Shown: positions 8,366 through 16,985 of the stretch, one piece after another
Numbering within the stretch: position 1 is the stretch's first letter
How the letters are laid out: each line of letters begins with the position of its first letter
Source of the DNA: Nostoc parmelioides FACHB-3921
GTDB taxonomy: Bacteria; Cyanobacteriota; Cyanobacteriia; Cyanobacteriales; Nostocaceae
Reading direction: 5' to 3'
Length of the DNA stretch: 64,000 nucleotides
NCBI RefSeq assembly: GCF_014696625.1
Contig: NZ_JACJQL010000035.1
Span: 1-64,000, forward strand
Position numbers and translations under genes: made by a program
The notes under the pieces: model-generated
What the model saw: only the letters and a program-made list of their open reading frames with translations
What the model was told of the DNA's origin: nothing
The model's database searches: none

Positions 8366-9304
8366 TTAAGATGCCGATCGCTGACGCTCAAGTATGGGAG
8401 GAATATTTTCTCTAACTAGTTGCCAAAAATGTTGGATGGGAGGAATTTGCAGACGGTCTTGAGTTGTCACCATGACTACTCGACGCGTTAAACCGGAATT
8501 TTCAGGTAATGCACTATTAGCTAAGGGACGCACTGCTAAGGTGGGATCAAGGCGCGCTTCTACTAATGCGGAGGAAGGAAGCAAAGCGATTAATTCCCCT
8601 TGGCGTACAACTCCCCGGAAGGCATCTAGGGTATTGACTTCTAAAGCCGCTTGTAGCGTGGCTTCCAATCGCTCAAATTTCTCCTGCACCAAGCGTTGCA
8701 TCCCATAGCCATCTTTAAAAACCACCTGGGGATAACGTACCAATTCCGACCAAGGAACGCGCTCATATTCCGCTAGGGGATGATTGGCTGCGGTTAAGAG
8801 TTCTATCGGCTCATCATAAAGGACTTCCACCACCATATCTCTACCAGTGGTGAGAAAGCGATTGTTCATGACAATGGCCAAATCTACCAAACCATCTTTG
8901 AGGACTTTGAGTGCGCGATCGCTACCTAAGGATGTTACCCGTAATTGTACTTCTGGATAATCACGGCAAAACTTTTGTAACACTGGTGGCAAGTATGAGC
9001 CACATAGGGAATGAATCGCCGCAATACACAATTCTGGCTGCTTACCGGCGATTAAATCTCCTAGCTCTTGTGTAGCAGTTTCCCACTCCAGACAAATTTT
9101 GCGGGCGCGTGGTAACAAACGTTCACCACCCAAGGTCAGCTTGGCATGATTTGTTCTGTGAAACAGTTCTAAACCCAAATCAGCTTCTAAAGACTGGATT
9201 TGACGACTGATTGTAGATTGGGTAACACCACATTTACCAGCAGCTTTTTGAAAGCTGCCGGTTTCCGCGATCGCCAGAAAAGCTTGCAACTGCTCTAGTC
9301 GCAT
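8366..9304 (-). CDS. ntcB: NtcB, LysR-type activator of the nitrate-assimilation operon
   Basis: A 312-residue LysR-family transcription factor. The N-terminal helix-turn-helix spans about residues 1-60 (LAIAETGSFQKAAGKCGVTQ, then STISRQIQSLE). The effector domain of two periplasmic-binding-protein-like lobes spans 90-300. In cyanobacteria NtcB activates the nir operon in response to nitrite, together with the global regulator NtcA. Its position beside cnaT and near nirA supports the name. The gene has its own NtcA-type promoter (see 9342-9383), so NtcA probably controls it. It may be cotranscribed with cnaT. Confidence 0.9.
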   Translation of the reverse strand: MRLEQLQAFLAIAETGSFQKAAGKCGVTQSTISRQIQSLEADLGLELFHRTNHAKLTLGGERLLPRARKICLEWETATQELGDLIAGKQPELCIAAIHSLCGSYLPPVLQKFCRDYPEVQLRVTSLGSDRALKVLKDGLVDLAIVMNNRFLTTGRDMVVEVLYDEPIELLTAANHPLAEYERVPWSELVRYPQVVFKDGYGMQRLVQEKFERLEATLQAALEVNTLDAFRGVVRQGELIALLPSSALVEARLDPTLAVRPLANSALPENSGLTRRVVMVTTQDRLQIPPIQHFWQLVRENIPPILERQRSAS

Positions 9305-9341
9305 TTGTATGTAGCCTGAATGACATTTATGGCACTCAATT

Positions 9342-9383
9342 AAGTTAGCTGATTTTGTTCCCTAATTTGGTAGATTTTGTTAC
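9342..9383 (-). promoter_or_regulatory. NtcA-activated promoter of ntcB
   Basis: The NtcA consensus GTA-N8-TAC lies at 9370-9383 (leftward sequence GTAACAAAATCTAC). Exactly 22 nt further in the leftward direction is TAACTT (9347-9342), a TAN3T -10 box. This is the architecture of class II NtcA promoters. The predicted transcript start near 9335 gives a leader of about 30 nt. Confidence 0.8.
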
Positions 9384-9480
9384 AGATTCATCATTAGTCA
9401 ACAGTTTCCAAAATTTTTGTAATTCTGAATTTTGTAAACGCTACCATCAGCTATTTTGAATTGATATGTCCCTAATGCCT

Positions 9481-11355
9481 TTAAAACGTAAACGTAGTTC
9501 GCAGTACCCCTACAGTTGTCGTTTCATTTCTGCTGTCACCTTCTGGGTTAAATAAAATAAATGCACCAGGAGTAATACTGATGTTATCGCTGACTCTGAC
9601 GCGATAATATGCTTCTAAATGGTAAGGTGTGGCACGATTTGAACCAAGTACAGCCGCACCGCCAGCATCAGTACGGTAAAGCGGCTGACCAAAAATAATC
9701 CCTCCATTATTTCCAGATTTGAATAAATCTTTGAAGTGAACTCCTGCCATCCAACTTGTAAAGGTGGTGGAAGCATCAACATTATTAGAAGAATCATCAA
9801 CAAACAGTGCTGCACCATAGCCAGATAAGGATACTTTGGGAGAAAATCGCCATGTCACAGTACCCCCAAAAGAGTTGAGTTTCACTGGTGTGCCAGCCGA
9901 AACACCAGATAAAGCACCGATGTCACCGCTAATTAATCCTGTACCTAAAATATTGATTTCGTGGTAGCTGTTGGCATAGTTTAGACCAATATCAAGGTCA
10001 CGGCCAGGTTTGAAGGTTAACTGTGCAGCAATAACGCTACTACCACTAAAGAAACCTGCTCCTAAAGGTGTAGTAGATACTCCTGGTAGCACTTCAGTTG
10101 GAGATTTTTGAGGAAGGTTGGCATTAACACTGCCGTATAAAGCCCGGAAATCCAAATTTGGAGAAATGCTATAAATAAATCCCGCCGCCGATGCTAAACC
10201 AGAACCAGAAGTTCCACCAGAAACTCGTACTACAGGATTCAAACCTGCAAAACGAGAAATTGATTCTTGTCCCTCGCCGTAAAAAGGTGTAATTGCCGGG
10301 AAAGCGTCTGATGTTTCCGCCGCAGTTCCCGCAAATAAAGTCAATTTATCAGCGACGGGAAAAATATACAACAATTTGTAAAGCTCTAAACTATTCGCTC
10401 CAACGCTGGTCAAATTCTTGACATTAAGACCAGGAAATTGTGGTTCAAAACTGGTACGAGCGCTACTAGAACTTAGTATAGGCGAAGCTAGTCCTAAGCT
10501 ATTTTGCACGCTACCTTCGCCCGTAGCTCCACCTAAAAAGTTATAAGCTTGCAAACCCGTAATTAATAAATCTTTACCTGTAAAGCTAGTAGTCAGATTT
10601 AACCGCACTCTATTGACAAGGATGATATTAGAATCATTGCTTCCAGGAGCGCCGCCTGTCGCACCAATAGCGGCAATAATTGCTTCACCATTGAGTTTGG
10701 TAGTAGTAGAAAACTGATTTGCTTCTAGTTCTGCGGTACGCGCTTCTACAGCATCTACTCGACCCCGCAATGTTGCCAATTCTGCCGCAAATTGTTCTTG
10801 CAATTTTTGTAGGGTTGCTAAATCTTCTTTTTTGACTAAATCAGTAGTTGCCGTAGCAATTAGTTCGTTGATTCTATCAAGACACGCATTTAAGCCAGCC
10901 GCAAATTCATAGCGAGTCATCGCCCGATTACCACGGTAGGTAAGATTGGGATAACCCGCGATACAACCATAGCGCTCAACCAAGGATTGTAATGCGCCAA
11001 ATGCCCAATCAGTAGGTTGTACATCAGACAATTGGGATACAGATGTGACTTGGGACAATTGGTCTGATGATGGAGATGAATTTGTAGATTCTTGTATGAT
11101 TAGTGGTAAAGCATTAATAGTGTTATCTGAGTCTAAATTTTCACTTTTTTGTGGTTGATTATTTGAGGTTAAATCTTTTTGGGTTAATTCCTGAGATACA
11201 AGATAATCAATATTTTTATGGTTGATATTATTTTGAGCAATTTCGAGATTTTTATCTGAATTATTTAAATTGGTAATGGCTTGTACAGGGAATAATCCAC
11301 AAAATAACCATAATAAACCTGCTCCACCAGCAGAGGCTAGTAGATATTTTGCCAT
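9481..11355 (-). CDS. SLH/OprB-type outer-membrane porin (iron-uptake porin family)
   Basis: A 624-residue protein. A signal peptide (LLASAGGAGLLWLFCGLFPV, ending near QA) is followed by a low-complexity Asn/Gln/Ser-rich linker (residues 30-105). Then comes one SLH domain (VQPTDWAFGALQSLVERYGC, then GNRAMTRYEFAAGLNACLD; about 112-165), a coiled coil (LATLQKLQEQFAAELATLRG) and a C-terminal beta-barrel of OprB type (about 220-624). The last residue is Phe, as in most outer-membrane barrels. Cyanobacterial members are general or iron-linked porins. Its location inside the nitrate cluster suggests, but does not prove, a role in anion entry. The ntcB promoter lies just after its stop. Confidence 0.85.
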   Translation of the reverse strand: MAKYLLASAGGAGLLWLFCGLFPVQAITNLNNSDKNLEIAQNNINHKNIDYLVSQELTQKDLTSNNQPQKSENLDSDNTINALPLIIQESTNSSPSSDQLSQVTSVSQLSDVQPTDWAFGALQSLVERYGCIAGYPNLTYRGNRAMTRYEFAAGLNACLDRINELIATATTDLVKKEDLATLQKLQEQFAAELATLRGRVDAVEARTAELEANQFSTTTKLNGEAIIAAIGATGGAPGSNDSNIILVNRVRLNLTTSFTGKDLLITGLQAYNFLGGATGEGSVQNSLGLASPILSSSSARTSFEPQFPGLNVKNLTSVGANSLELYKLLYIFPVADKLTLFAGTAAETSDAFPAITPFYGEGQESISRFAGLNPVVRVSGGTSGSGLASAAGFIYSISPNLDFRALYGSVNANLPQKSPTEVLPGVSTTPLGAGFFSGSSVIAAQLTFKPGRDLDIGLNYANSYHEINILGTGLISGDIGALSGVSAGTPVKLNSFGGTVTWRFSPKVSLSGYGAALFVDDSSNNVDASTTFTSWMAGVHFKDLFKSGNNGGIIFGQPLYRTDAGGAAVLGSNRATPYHLEAYYRVRVSDNISITPGAFILFNPEGDSRNETTTVGVLRTTFTF

Positions 11356-11686
11356 GATAACTCCTAAGATATTATGAATTGGAAAAACCTTAATTGTGAT
11401 GTTTAAATATGATTGATAAGTAAATATAAAGTGTATTTAATCAGCTAACACTGCTTAACTTTAAATTTCAGGAAATTAATTCACTGAAATGGCTTATCAA
11501 TCTATAAATTTCATCGCAAGTAGTAAATTCTAGTAAATACTATTTTCGAGAATAAATTACCATCAAGACTATTGGGTAATTCTATAATTACTATTGACTA
11601 ATACCCACCATAATGATGACTATTTATGGTATTTAACGGGAGAGAAAAATCCCGTTAAGTCTGTATTTGCTTATTGTGGTTTCAAC
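11356..11686. other. intergenic region before the porin gene
   Basis: 331 AT-rich bases hold the presumed porin promoter and the 3' hairpin of nirB at 11633-11658. I see no open frame with coding character and no GTA-N8-TAC site. Confidence 0.4.
11633..11658 (-). terminator. hairpin downstream of nirB
   Basis: A perfect stem TTAACGGGA / TCCCGTTAA with an 8-nt loop lies 29 bases past the nirB stop. The leftward strand has no long T run after it, so it may be an mRNA 3' stabiliser rather than a strict terminator. Confidence 0.5.
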
Positions 11687-12931
11687 TTATACCGCAGGAG
11701 GGGCTAGTTTATTGAGTGCAGCGATCGCATGGACTCGGACAAGTTCATCTGTATCTGTTGACAGAACAACTAAGCTTTCAGCCGCTTCTGGACTACCTAG
11801 CTGACCCAAAGATAAGGCGATCGCACTTTTCACACTATTAATTTTTGTAGCGGGATGTGGGGAGTTCAGTATCTCTAACAGAATGGCTGTGGCTGGTGTT
11901 TTTAACTCAGGCTTTTGTATTCTTCCTAGAACTGTGACAATTTCTTGGTCGAGAGTGATGGAAGTGACTTGATTTAAAGCTTGTCGTAAATAATCCAGGG
12001 CAGTTAATGACTCTAGCCAACTCAAAGCCCGAATAATTTCCAGTTGTAAGGTAATAGGTGTATGGGGTGATATTAAACCTGTGAATAGGTGCTTGGCTGC
12101 ATCGTCGCCACCCATACGCGCCAGGGCGTTGGCAGCTGCACAGCACACCTCTACACTGAAGTCGTACAATTTGGGTTGTAATGTGGCGACTAAATTTAAT
12201 TCTGAAGATAAATCAGAGCGAAAACTTAAACCCTGAATTGCTGTACGCCGTACTATGGCAGATAAATCATTTAAAGCGTTTAACAGCACAGGTGGTACAC
12301 GTTCATCATGAAAACTGCTGAGGGCTTCGAGTGCGGCAGCGCGGACTGAGGCTTGAGCATCTTGTACTACACTCAATAAAGGCGCAATAGTTTCTGTACG
12401 CCGAATATAAGCAAGCGATCGCACTGCTAATAGCCTTGTATTTTCTTGTGTTAGCAGTTCAACAATTATAGGAATCGCAGTATTACCCATTTGCGCTAGT
12501 GCAGATGAGGCGATCGCCTTCAGTTCTTCATCATTACTAGTTTTTAGTAGCTCCACCAGAGGCATAATCACATCTGGGTGCTGCAATTCCCCTAAAATTC
12601 GGGCAGCAAACCAGCGCAATTCATCCTCTGTATCTTCATCTTCTAGGATGTCAATTAATGGGTTTATGGTCACAGTTCCCAAATTAACTAACACCTTGGC
12701 AATATCCCAACGTTGCTGAAAATCTCCCGTCTCAAAAATAGAGAGTGCTAATTTCAGCAGTTGTTCTGAATGACTTATTTCATTTCTATCCGCTAAAATC
12801 AGTTGTTGCAGATCATTAATCACCAATGACAAATCATCTGCACTATGCGCCGCCTGCGCTTGCACTAAAAGTTTCCCAATATTATTCACAATACCTTTCA
12901 AATCGGGTAGTGGGGGAGATGAGGGAGGCAA
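11687..12931 (-). CDS. nirB: NirB, HEAT-repeat protein assisting nitrite reductase
   Basis: A 414-residue protein made almost wholly of HEAT/PBS-lyase-type helical repeats. Examples are WDIAKVLVNLGTVTINPLID, LGELQHPDVIMPLVELLKT and RTAIQGLSFRSDLSSELNLV. No membrane or signal segment is present. In Anabaena a protein encoded upstream of and divergent to nirA, called NirB, is needed for full nitrite reductase activity and interacts with NirA; this gene has that position and type. It is not related to enteric NirB reductase. The start is uncertain because the first residues (MPPSSPPLPDL) are low-complexity. It lies 68 bases after the Rieske gene, probably in the same leftward transcript. Confidence 0.75.
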   Translation of the reverse strand: MPPSSPPLPDLKGIVNNIGKLLVQAQAAHSADDLSLVINDLQQLILADRNEISHSEQLLKLALSIFETGDFQQRWDIAKVLVNLGTVTINPLIDILEDEDTEDELRWFAARILGELQHPDVIMPLVELLKTSNDEELKAIASSALAQMGNTAIPIIVELLTQENTRLLAVRSLAYIRRTETIAPLLSVVQDAQASVRAAALEALSSFHDERVPPVLLNALNDLSAIVRRTAIQGLSFRSDLSSELNLVATLQPKLYDFSVEVCCAAANALARMGGDDAAKHLFTGLISPHTPITLQLEIIRALSWLESLTALDYLRQALNQVTSITLDQEIVTVLGRIQKPELKTPATAILLEILNSPHPATKINSVKSAIALSLGQLGSPEAAESLVVLSTDTDELVRVHAIAALNKLAPPAV

Positions 12932-12999
12932 GAAAAAGGGGAGCGCTGAGGGGGAAAATTGTTTTTCTTATACCTCCAGTCCCCTACATCCTGCCTACA

Positions 13000-13416
13000 T
13001 TAAATTTGCTTGACTACAACTGAATCACCCTCAATCTTGGCGGCGTAAGTTTTGAGTGGTTTTGTTGCTGGGTCTTTCTGCACTTTACCATCAACTCCAT
13101 ATTCTGCGCCATGACATGGGCAGACAAATTTTTTAGCTTGGGCTTGCCATGCTACGGTACAACCTTTGTGGCTACAAGTAGGATTAACAGCAATCAGATT
13201 TGCGTCCTTCGATGTACCCACGACCAATACCGGGCCAATAGGTGAATTTTCGTTCAGTAATTGACCCGTTTTATCTAATTCGGCAACAGTCCCGATCGCT
13301 TGCGCTTCTGTAGATGTTACAGGCTGGGAAGAACAAGCAGCGATCGCTACAGGTAAGCTACTTGCTATCCAACCCAAACCTACCCAATTGATGAAATCCC
13401 GACGTTTCATAGCCAC
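13000..13416 (-). CDS. Rieske [2Fe-2S] lipoprotein
   Basis: A 138-residue protein. The N-terminus has a twin-arginine motif (KRRDFINW) and a lipobox ending AIAAC28, so it is probably exported folded and lipid-anchored. The Rieske cluster is complete: C81-x-H83 and C99-x2-H102 as ligands, with C86 and C101 positioned for the disulfide. The length and lack of a transmembrane anchor differ from PetC of cytochrome b6f. It precedes nirB on the same strand and diverges from nirA. The start is GTG at 13416 or ATG at 13410. Its partner is unknown; its position suggests, as inference only, a link to nitrate assimilation or to electron transfer in the periplasm or thylakoid lumen. Confidence 0.85.
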   Translation of the reverse strand: MAMKRRDFINWVGLGWIASSLPVAIAACSSQPVTSTEAQAIGTVAELDKTGQLLNENSPIGPVLVVGTSKDANLIAVNPTCSHKGCTVAWQAQAKKFVCPCHGAEYGVDGKVQKDPATKPLKTYAAKIEGDSVVVKQI

Positions 13417-13872
13417 TGAAGTTATGTATTAGTTGCAAACAAAAGTCTAGCCTTGTTTTACCAATATTTTTAGCTACTCACTGGTTAAGTGTAATGCAGA
13501 AAACGCATATTCTCTATTAAATTTACGCATTAATACGAGAATTTTGTAGCTACTTATACTATTTTACATGAGATCCCAACATAACCTTAGAAGTATCGAA
13601 ATCGTTACATAAACATTCACACAAACAACTTGACAAATTTAGCCAATGTAAAAGATTACAACTTCTCCCTGGTTTAGTTCTAGAGTTACCTTCAGTGAAA
13701 CATCGGCGGCGTGTCAGTCATTGAAGTAGCAAACAAATCACCTGAGAACATTCTTGAGTACCAGTAATCAGACATAAATAAATATTTCGTTTTTCATTAC
13801 TAGACCTCGTAGAACCAGCAAGACTACGGGCGGATTGATCTTGAGCAAATAAAAATTTATGAGAACCAGCTC
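13417..13872. other. divergent control region of the nir operon
   Basis: 456 bases between the Rieske gene and nirA. It contains the NtcA promoter at 13546-13587 and therefore a leader of about 280 nt for nirA. A leader hairpin is formed by CTCGTAG (13806-13812) and CTACGGG (13824-13830). NtcB sites are expected between or near these but I cannot define them. No open frame with coding character is visible. Confidence 0.6.
13546..13587 (+). promoter_or_regulatory. NtcA-activated promoter of the nir operon
   Basis: GTA-GCTACTTA-TAC (13546-13559) matches the NtcA site GTA-N8-TAC exactly. TAACCT (13582-13587) follows after exactly 22 nt and fits the TAN3T -10 box. The predicted transcript start is near 13594. 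The NtcA site is palindromic and could also influence the divergent Rieske-nirB transcript. Confidence 0.85.
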
Positions 13873-15483
13873 ATGACAGATACAGTAACTACCCCCAAAG
13901 CCAGCCTCAATAAGTTTGAGAAATTCAAAGCCGAAAAAGATGGCCTTGCCATCAAGTCAGAGATTGAAAAAATTGCCTCTTTGGGATGGGAAGCAATGGA
14001 CGAAACAGATCGGGATCATCGACTCAAATGGGTGGGTGTATTTTTTCGTCCAGTCACCCCTGGCAAATTCATGATGCGGATGCGGATGCCTAATGGTATT
14101 CTCACCAGCGACCAAATGCGTGTTTTAGCCGAAGTGGTGCAACGTTACGGAGATGACGGCAACGCTGATATTACAACTAGGCAGAATATCCAACTACGAG
14201 GCATCAGAATAGAAGACTTACCGCACATATTCAATAAATTTCATGCAGTAGGTTTAACCAGTGTGCAGTCGGGGATGGACAACATCCGCAATATTACAGG
14301 CGACCCGATCGCCGGGTTGGATGCAGATGAGTTGTATGATACCCGCGAGTTAGTGCAGCAAATTCAGGATATGCTCACCAAAAAAGGAGAAGGTAATCGA
14401 GAGTTTAGTAATTTACCACGGAAATTTAATATTGCGATCGCTGGTGGACGGGATAATTCAGTCCATGCAGAAATCAACGATTTAGCCTTCGTTCCAGCAT
14501 TCAAAGAAGGGATTGGAGATTGGGTATTGGGAGGTGGGGAAGAGTCTTCTATTCACCAAAAAGTATTTGGATTTAACGTGTTAGTTGGTGGCTTCTTTTC
14601 TGCCAAACGTTGTGAGGCGGCGATTCCTTTAAATGCTTGGGTAACACCTGAAGAAGTCGTAGCCTTATGTAGAGCAGTTTTAGAGGTCTATCGTGACAAC
14701 GGACTTAGAGCTAATCGCCTCAAGTCTCGTCTGATGTGGCTGATTGATGAATGGGGTGTAGAAAAGTTCCGTGCAGAAGTCGAACAGCGTTTGGGTAAAT
14801 CCTTACTACCCGCAGCCCCCAAAGACGAAATCGATTGGGAAAAACGCGACCACATCGGAGTCTATAAACAAAAGCAAGAGGGATTGAACTATGTAGGCTT
14901 ACACATCCCTGTAGGTAGATTGTATGCCGAGGATATGTTTGAACTGGCTCGGATAGCAGATGTTTACGGTAGCGGTGAAATCCGTATGACTGTTGAACAA
15001 AACATTATTATTCCCAACATTACCGACTCGCGGTTAAGGACTTTGTTGACAGATCCTTTGCTAGAAAGATTTTCCATTGATCCGGGAGCATTGACGCGAT
15101 CGCTAGTTTCCTGCACAGGCGCACAATTTTGCAACTTTGCCCTCATCGAAACCAAAAACCGCGCCCTAGAAATGATTAAAGACTTAGAAGCAGAGTTAAC
15201 ATTCACCCGTCCAGTCCGCATCCATTGGACAGGTTGCCCCAACTCCTGCGGACAGCCCCAAGTTGCAGACATCGGCTTAATGGGAACAAAAGCTCGTAAA
15301 AATGGCAAAGCCGTCGAAGGTGTTGACATCTATATGGGTGGCAAAGTCGGTAAAGATGCACACTTAGGTAGCTGTGTGCAAAAAGGTATCCCCTGCGAAG
15401 ACTTGCACCCAGTATTAAGAGATTTACTTATTAATAATTTTGGAGCCAAACTCAGGCAGGAAGCTTTAGTTAGTAGCCAGTAG
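13873..15483 (+). CDS. nirA: ferredoxin-nitrite reductase
   Basis: A 536-residue enzyme that reduces nitrite to ammonium with six electrons from ferredoxin. The siroheme/[4Fe-4S] ligands are present as C414-x5-C420 (CTGAQFC) and C455-x3-C459 (CPNSC). Two nitrite/sulfite reductase half-domains are visible, with NADITTRQNIQLRGI near residue 97 as the first conserved block. The length agrees with cyanobacterial NirA. It lacks a C-terminal 2Fe-2S ferredoxin fusion. It is the first gene of the nitrate operon, behind an NtcA promoter and a long leader. It acts in the cytosol and works with NirB. Confidence 0.97.
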   Translation: MTDTVTTPKASLNKFEKFKAEKDGLAIKSEIEKIASLGWEAMDETDRDHRLKWVGVFFRPVTPGKFMMRMRMPNGILTSDQMRVLAEVVQRYGDDGNADITTRQNIQLRGIRIEDLPHIFNKFHAVGLTSVQSGMDNIRNITGDPIAGLDADELYDTRELVQQIQDMLTKKGEGNREFSNLPRKFNIAIAGGRDNSVHAEINDLAFVPAFKEGIGDWVLGGGEESSIHQKVFGFNVLVGGFFSAKRCEAAIPLNAWVTPEEVVALCRAVLEVYRDNGLRANRLKSRLMWLIDEWGVEKFRAEVEQRLGKSLLPAAPKDEIDWEKRDHIGVYKQKQEGLNYVGLHIPVGRLYAEDMFELARIADVYGSGEIRMTVEQNIIIPNITDSRLRTLLTDPLLERFSIDPGALTRSLVSCTGAQFCNFALIETKNRALEMIKDLEAELTFTRPVRIHWTGCPNSCGQPQVADIGLMGTKARKNGKAVEGVDIYMGGKVGKDAHLGSCVQKGIPCEDLHPVLRDLLINNFGAKLRQEALVSSQ

Positions 15484-15540
15484 AGGCGCAGGGGGAGCAG
15501 GGGATGCAGGGGGAGCAAAGAAGAATAACTATGGACTAAT

Positions 15541-15584
15541 GACTGTTGACTAATGACAACTGACAACTGACAACTGACAACTAA
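15541..15584. repeat. heptad repeats in the nirA-nrtA spacer
   Basis: Tandem units of the TGACAAC type (about four copies) follow a purine-rich run of GGGGGAGCA units at about 15490-15517. The whole 122-base spacer is made of such repeats. Confidence 0.85.
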
Positions 15585-15605
15585 CGAATTAACAACATAC
15601 AAAAC

Positions 15606-16928
15606 ATGACACAAGTTTCCCGAAGAAAATTTCTTTTCTCCACAGGCGCGGCGGCTGCGGCTTCTATTTTGGCTCATGGTTGCACCTCCAATGGTTCTCA
15701 ATCAGCTACCACAGGAGAGCAAGCACCTTCAGCAGCACCAGCCGCTAATGTCTCAGCAGCTAACGCACCCAAGGTAGAAACGACCAAAGCCAAGCTAGGA
15801 TTTATCCCGCTTACTGATGCTGCACCCCTGATCATTGCTAAAGAGAAGGGCTTCTTTGCTAAATATGGCATGACCGATGTTGAAGTCGTCAAGCAAAAAT
15901 CTTGGCCTGTCACCCGCGATAACTTAAAAATTGGCTCATCTGGTGGTGGTATTGATGGCGCACATATCCTTAGTCCCATGCCTTACCTCATGACCATCAA
16001 AGATAAAGTGCCAATGTACATTTTGGCTAGGTTAAATACTAACGGTCAGGCTATTTCTGTAGCTGAGAAATTTAAAGAACTTAATGTCAACCTAGAAAGT
16101 AAATCCCTGAAAGACGCAGCAATTAAAGCCAAAGCTGACAAGCAAGCATTGAAAATGGGTATTACCTTTCCTGGTGGTACACACGATTTGTGGATGCGCT
16201 ATTGGTTAGCGGCTGGTGGTATTAATCCTGATCAAGATGTGGTTTTGGAAGCTGTACCACCACCGCAAATGGTGGCAAATATGAAAGTCAATACTGTTGA
16301 TGGTTTCTGTGTAGGAGAACCTTGGAATGCTCAGTTGGTCAACCAAAAAATAGGTTATTCTGCTCTAGTTACAGGCGAATTGTGGAAAGATCATCCAGAA
16401 AAAGCCTTTAGTATGCGGCAAGATTGGGTTGAGCAAAATCCCAATGCAGCCCAGGCAATTTTGATGGCAATCTTGGAAGCACAACAATGGTGTGACAAGG
16501 CAGAAAACAAAGAAGAAATGTGTAAAATCTGCTCTGACCGCAAATACTTTAATGTTGCGGCCGCAGATATTGTCGAGAGAGCTAAAGGCAATATCGATTA
16601 TGGTGATGGTCGTAAGGAGCAAAACTTTGCCTATCGGATGAAATTCTGGGCAGATAATGCTTCTTATCCCTACAAGAGTCACGATATTTGGTTTTTAACT
16701 GAAGATATTCGCTGGGGTTATTTACCAAAAGATACTAAGGTTCAAGACATAGTTAATCAAGTTAATAAAGAAGACTTGTGGAAGAAAGCAGCGAAAGCAA
16801 TTGGTGTGGCTGATGCCGAAATTCCTGCTAGCAGTTCCCGTGGTGTGGAAACTTTCTTTGATGGCGTGAAATTCGACCCAGAAAAGCCAGAAGAATATTT
16901 AAATAGCTTGAAAATCAAAAAAGTTTAA
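15606..16928 (+). CDS. nrtA: nitrate/nitrite ABC transporter substrate-binding lipoprotein
   Basis: A 440-residue periplasmic binding lipoprotein. The N-terminus combines a twin-arginine-like SRRKFLF with a lipobox (LAHGC, Cys near residue 26), followed by an Ala/Ser/Pro-rich linker. The binding domain begins at LGFIPLTDAAPLIIAKEKGF (about 62) and includes GITFPGGTHDLWMRYWLAAG and DGFCVGEPWN, blocks shared with the NrtA/CmpA family. It captures nitrate and nitrite with high affinity and delivers them to NrtB. It could be confused with bicarbonate-binding CmpA, but the nir-operon context decides. Confidence 0.96.
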   Translation: MTQVSRRKFLFSTGAAAAASILAHGCTSNGSQSATTGEQAPSAAPAANVSAANAPKVETTKAKLGFIPLTDAAPLIIAKEKGFFAKYGMTDVEVVKQKSWPVTRDNLKIGSSGGGIDGAHILSPMPYLMTIKDKVPMYILARLNTNGQAISVAEKFKELNVNLESKSLKDAAIKAKADKQALKMGITFPGGTHDLWMRYWLAAGGINPDQDVVLEAVPPPQMVANMKVNTVDGFCVGEPWNAQLVNQKIGYSALVTGELWKDHPEKAFSMRQDWVEQNPNAAQAILMAILEAQQWCDKAENKEEMCKICSDRKYFNVAAADIVERAKGNIDYGDGRKEQNFAYRMKFWADNASYPYKSHDIWFLTEDIRWGYLPKDTKVQDIVNQVNKEDLWKKAAKAIGVADAEIPASSSRGVETFFDGVKFDPEKPEEYLNSLKIKKV

Positions 16929-16985
16929 TTGGGCTGTCATGGCTTCTTAAAAAAATAACTAAAATGCCACGGGAGAAAGGAAAGA

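Noticed and set aside
12826..13023. 65-codon rightward frame over the start of nirB
   Set aside because: It overlaps nirB and Rieske coding sequence antisense and reads through a purine-rich tract; protein is not plausible.
15330..15701. 123-codon leftward frame over nirA/nrtA junction
   Set aside because: Its sequence is the translation of heptad repeats and of antisense nirA and nrtA.
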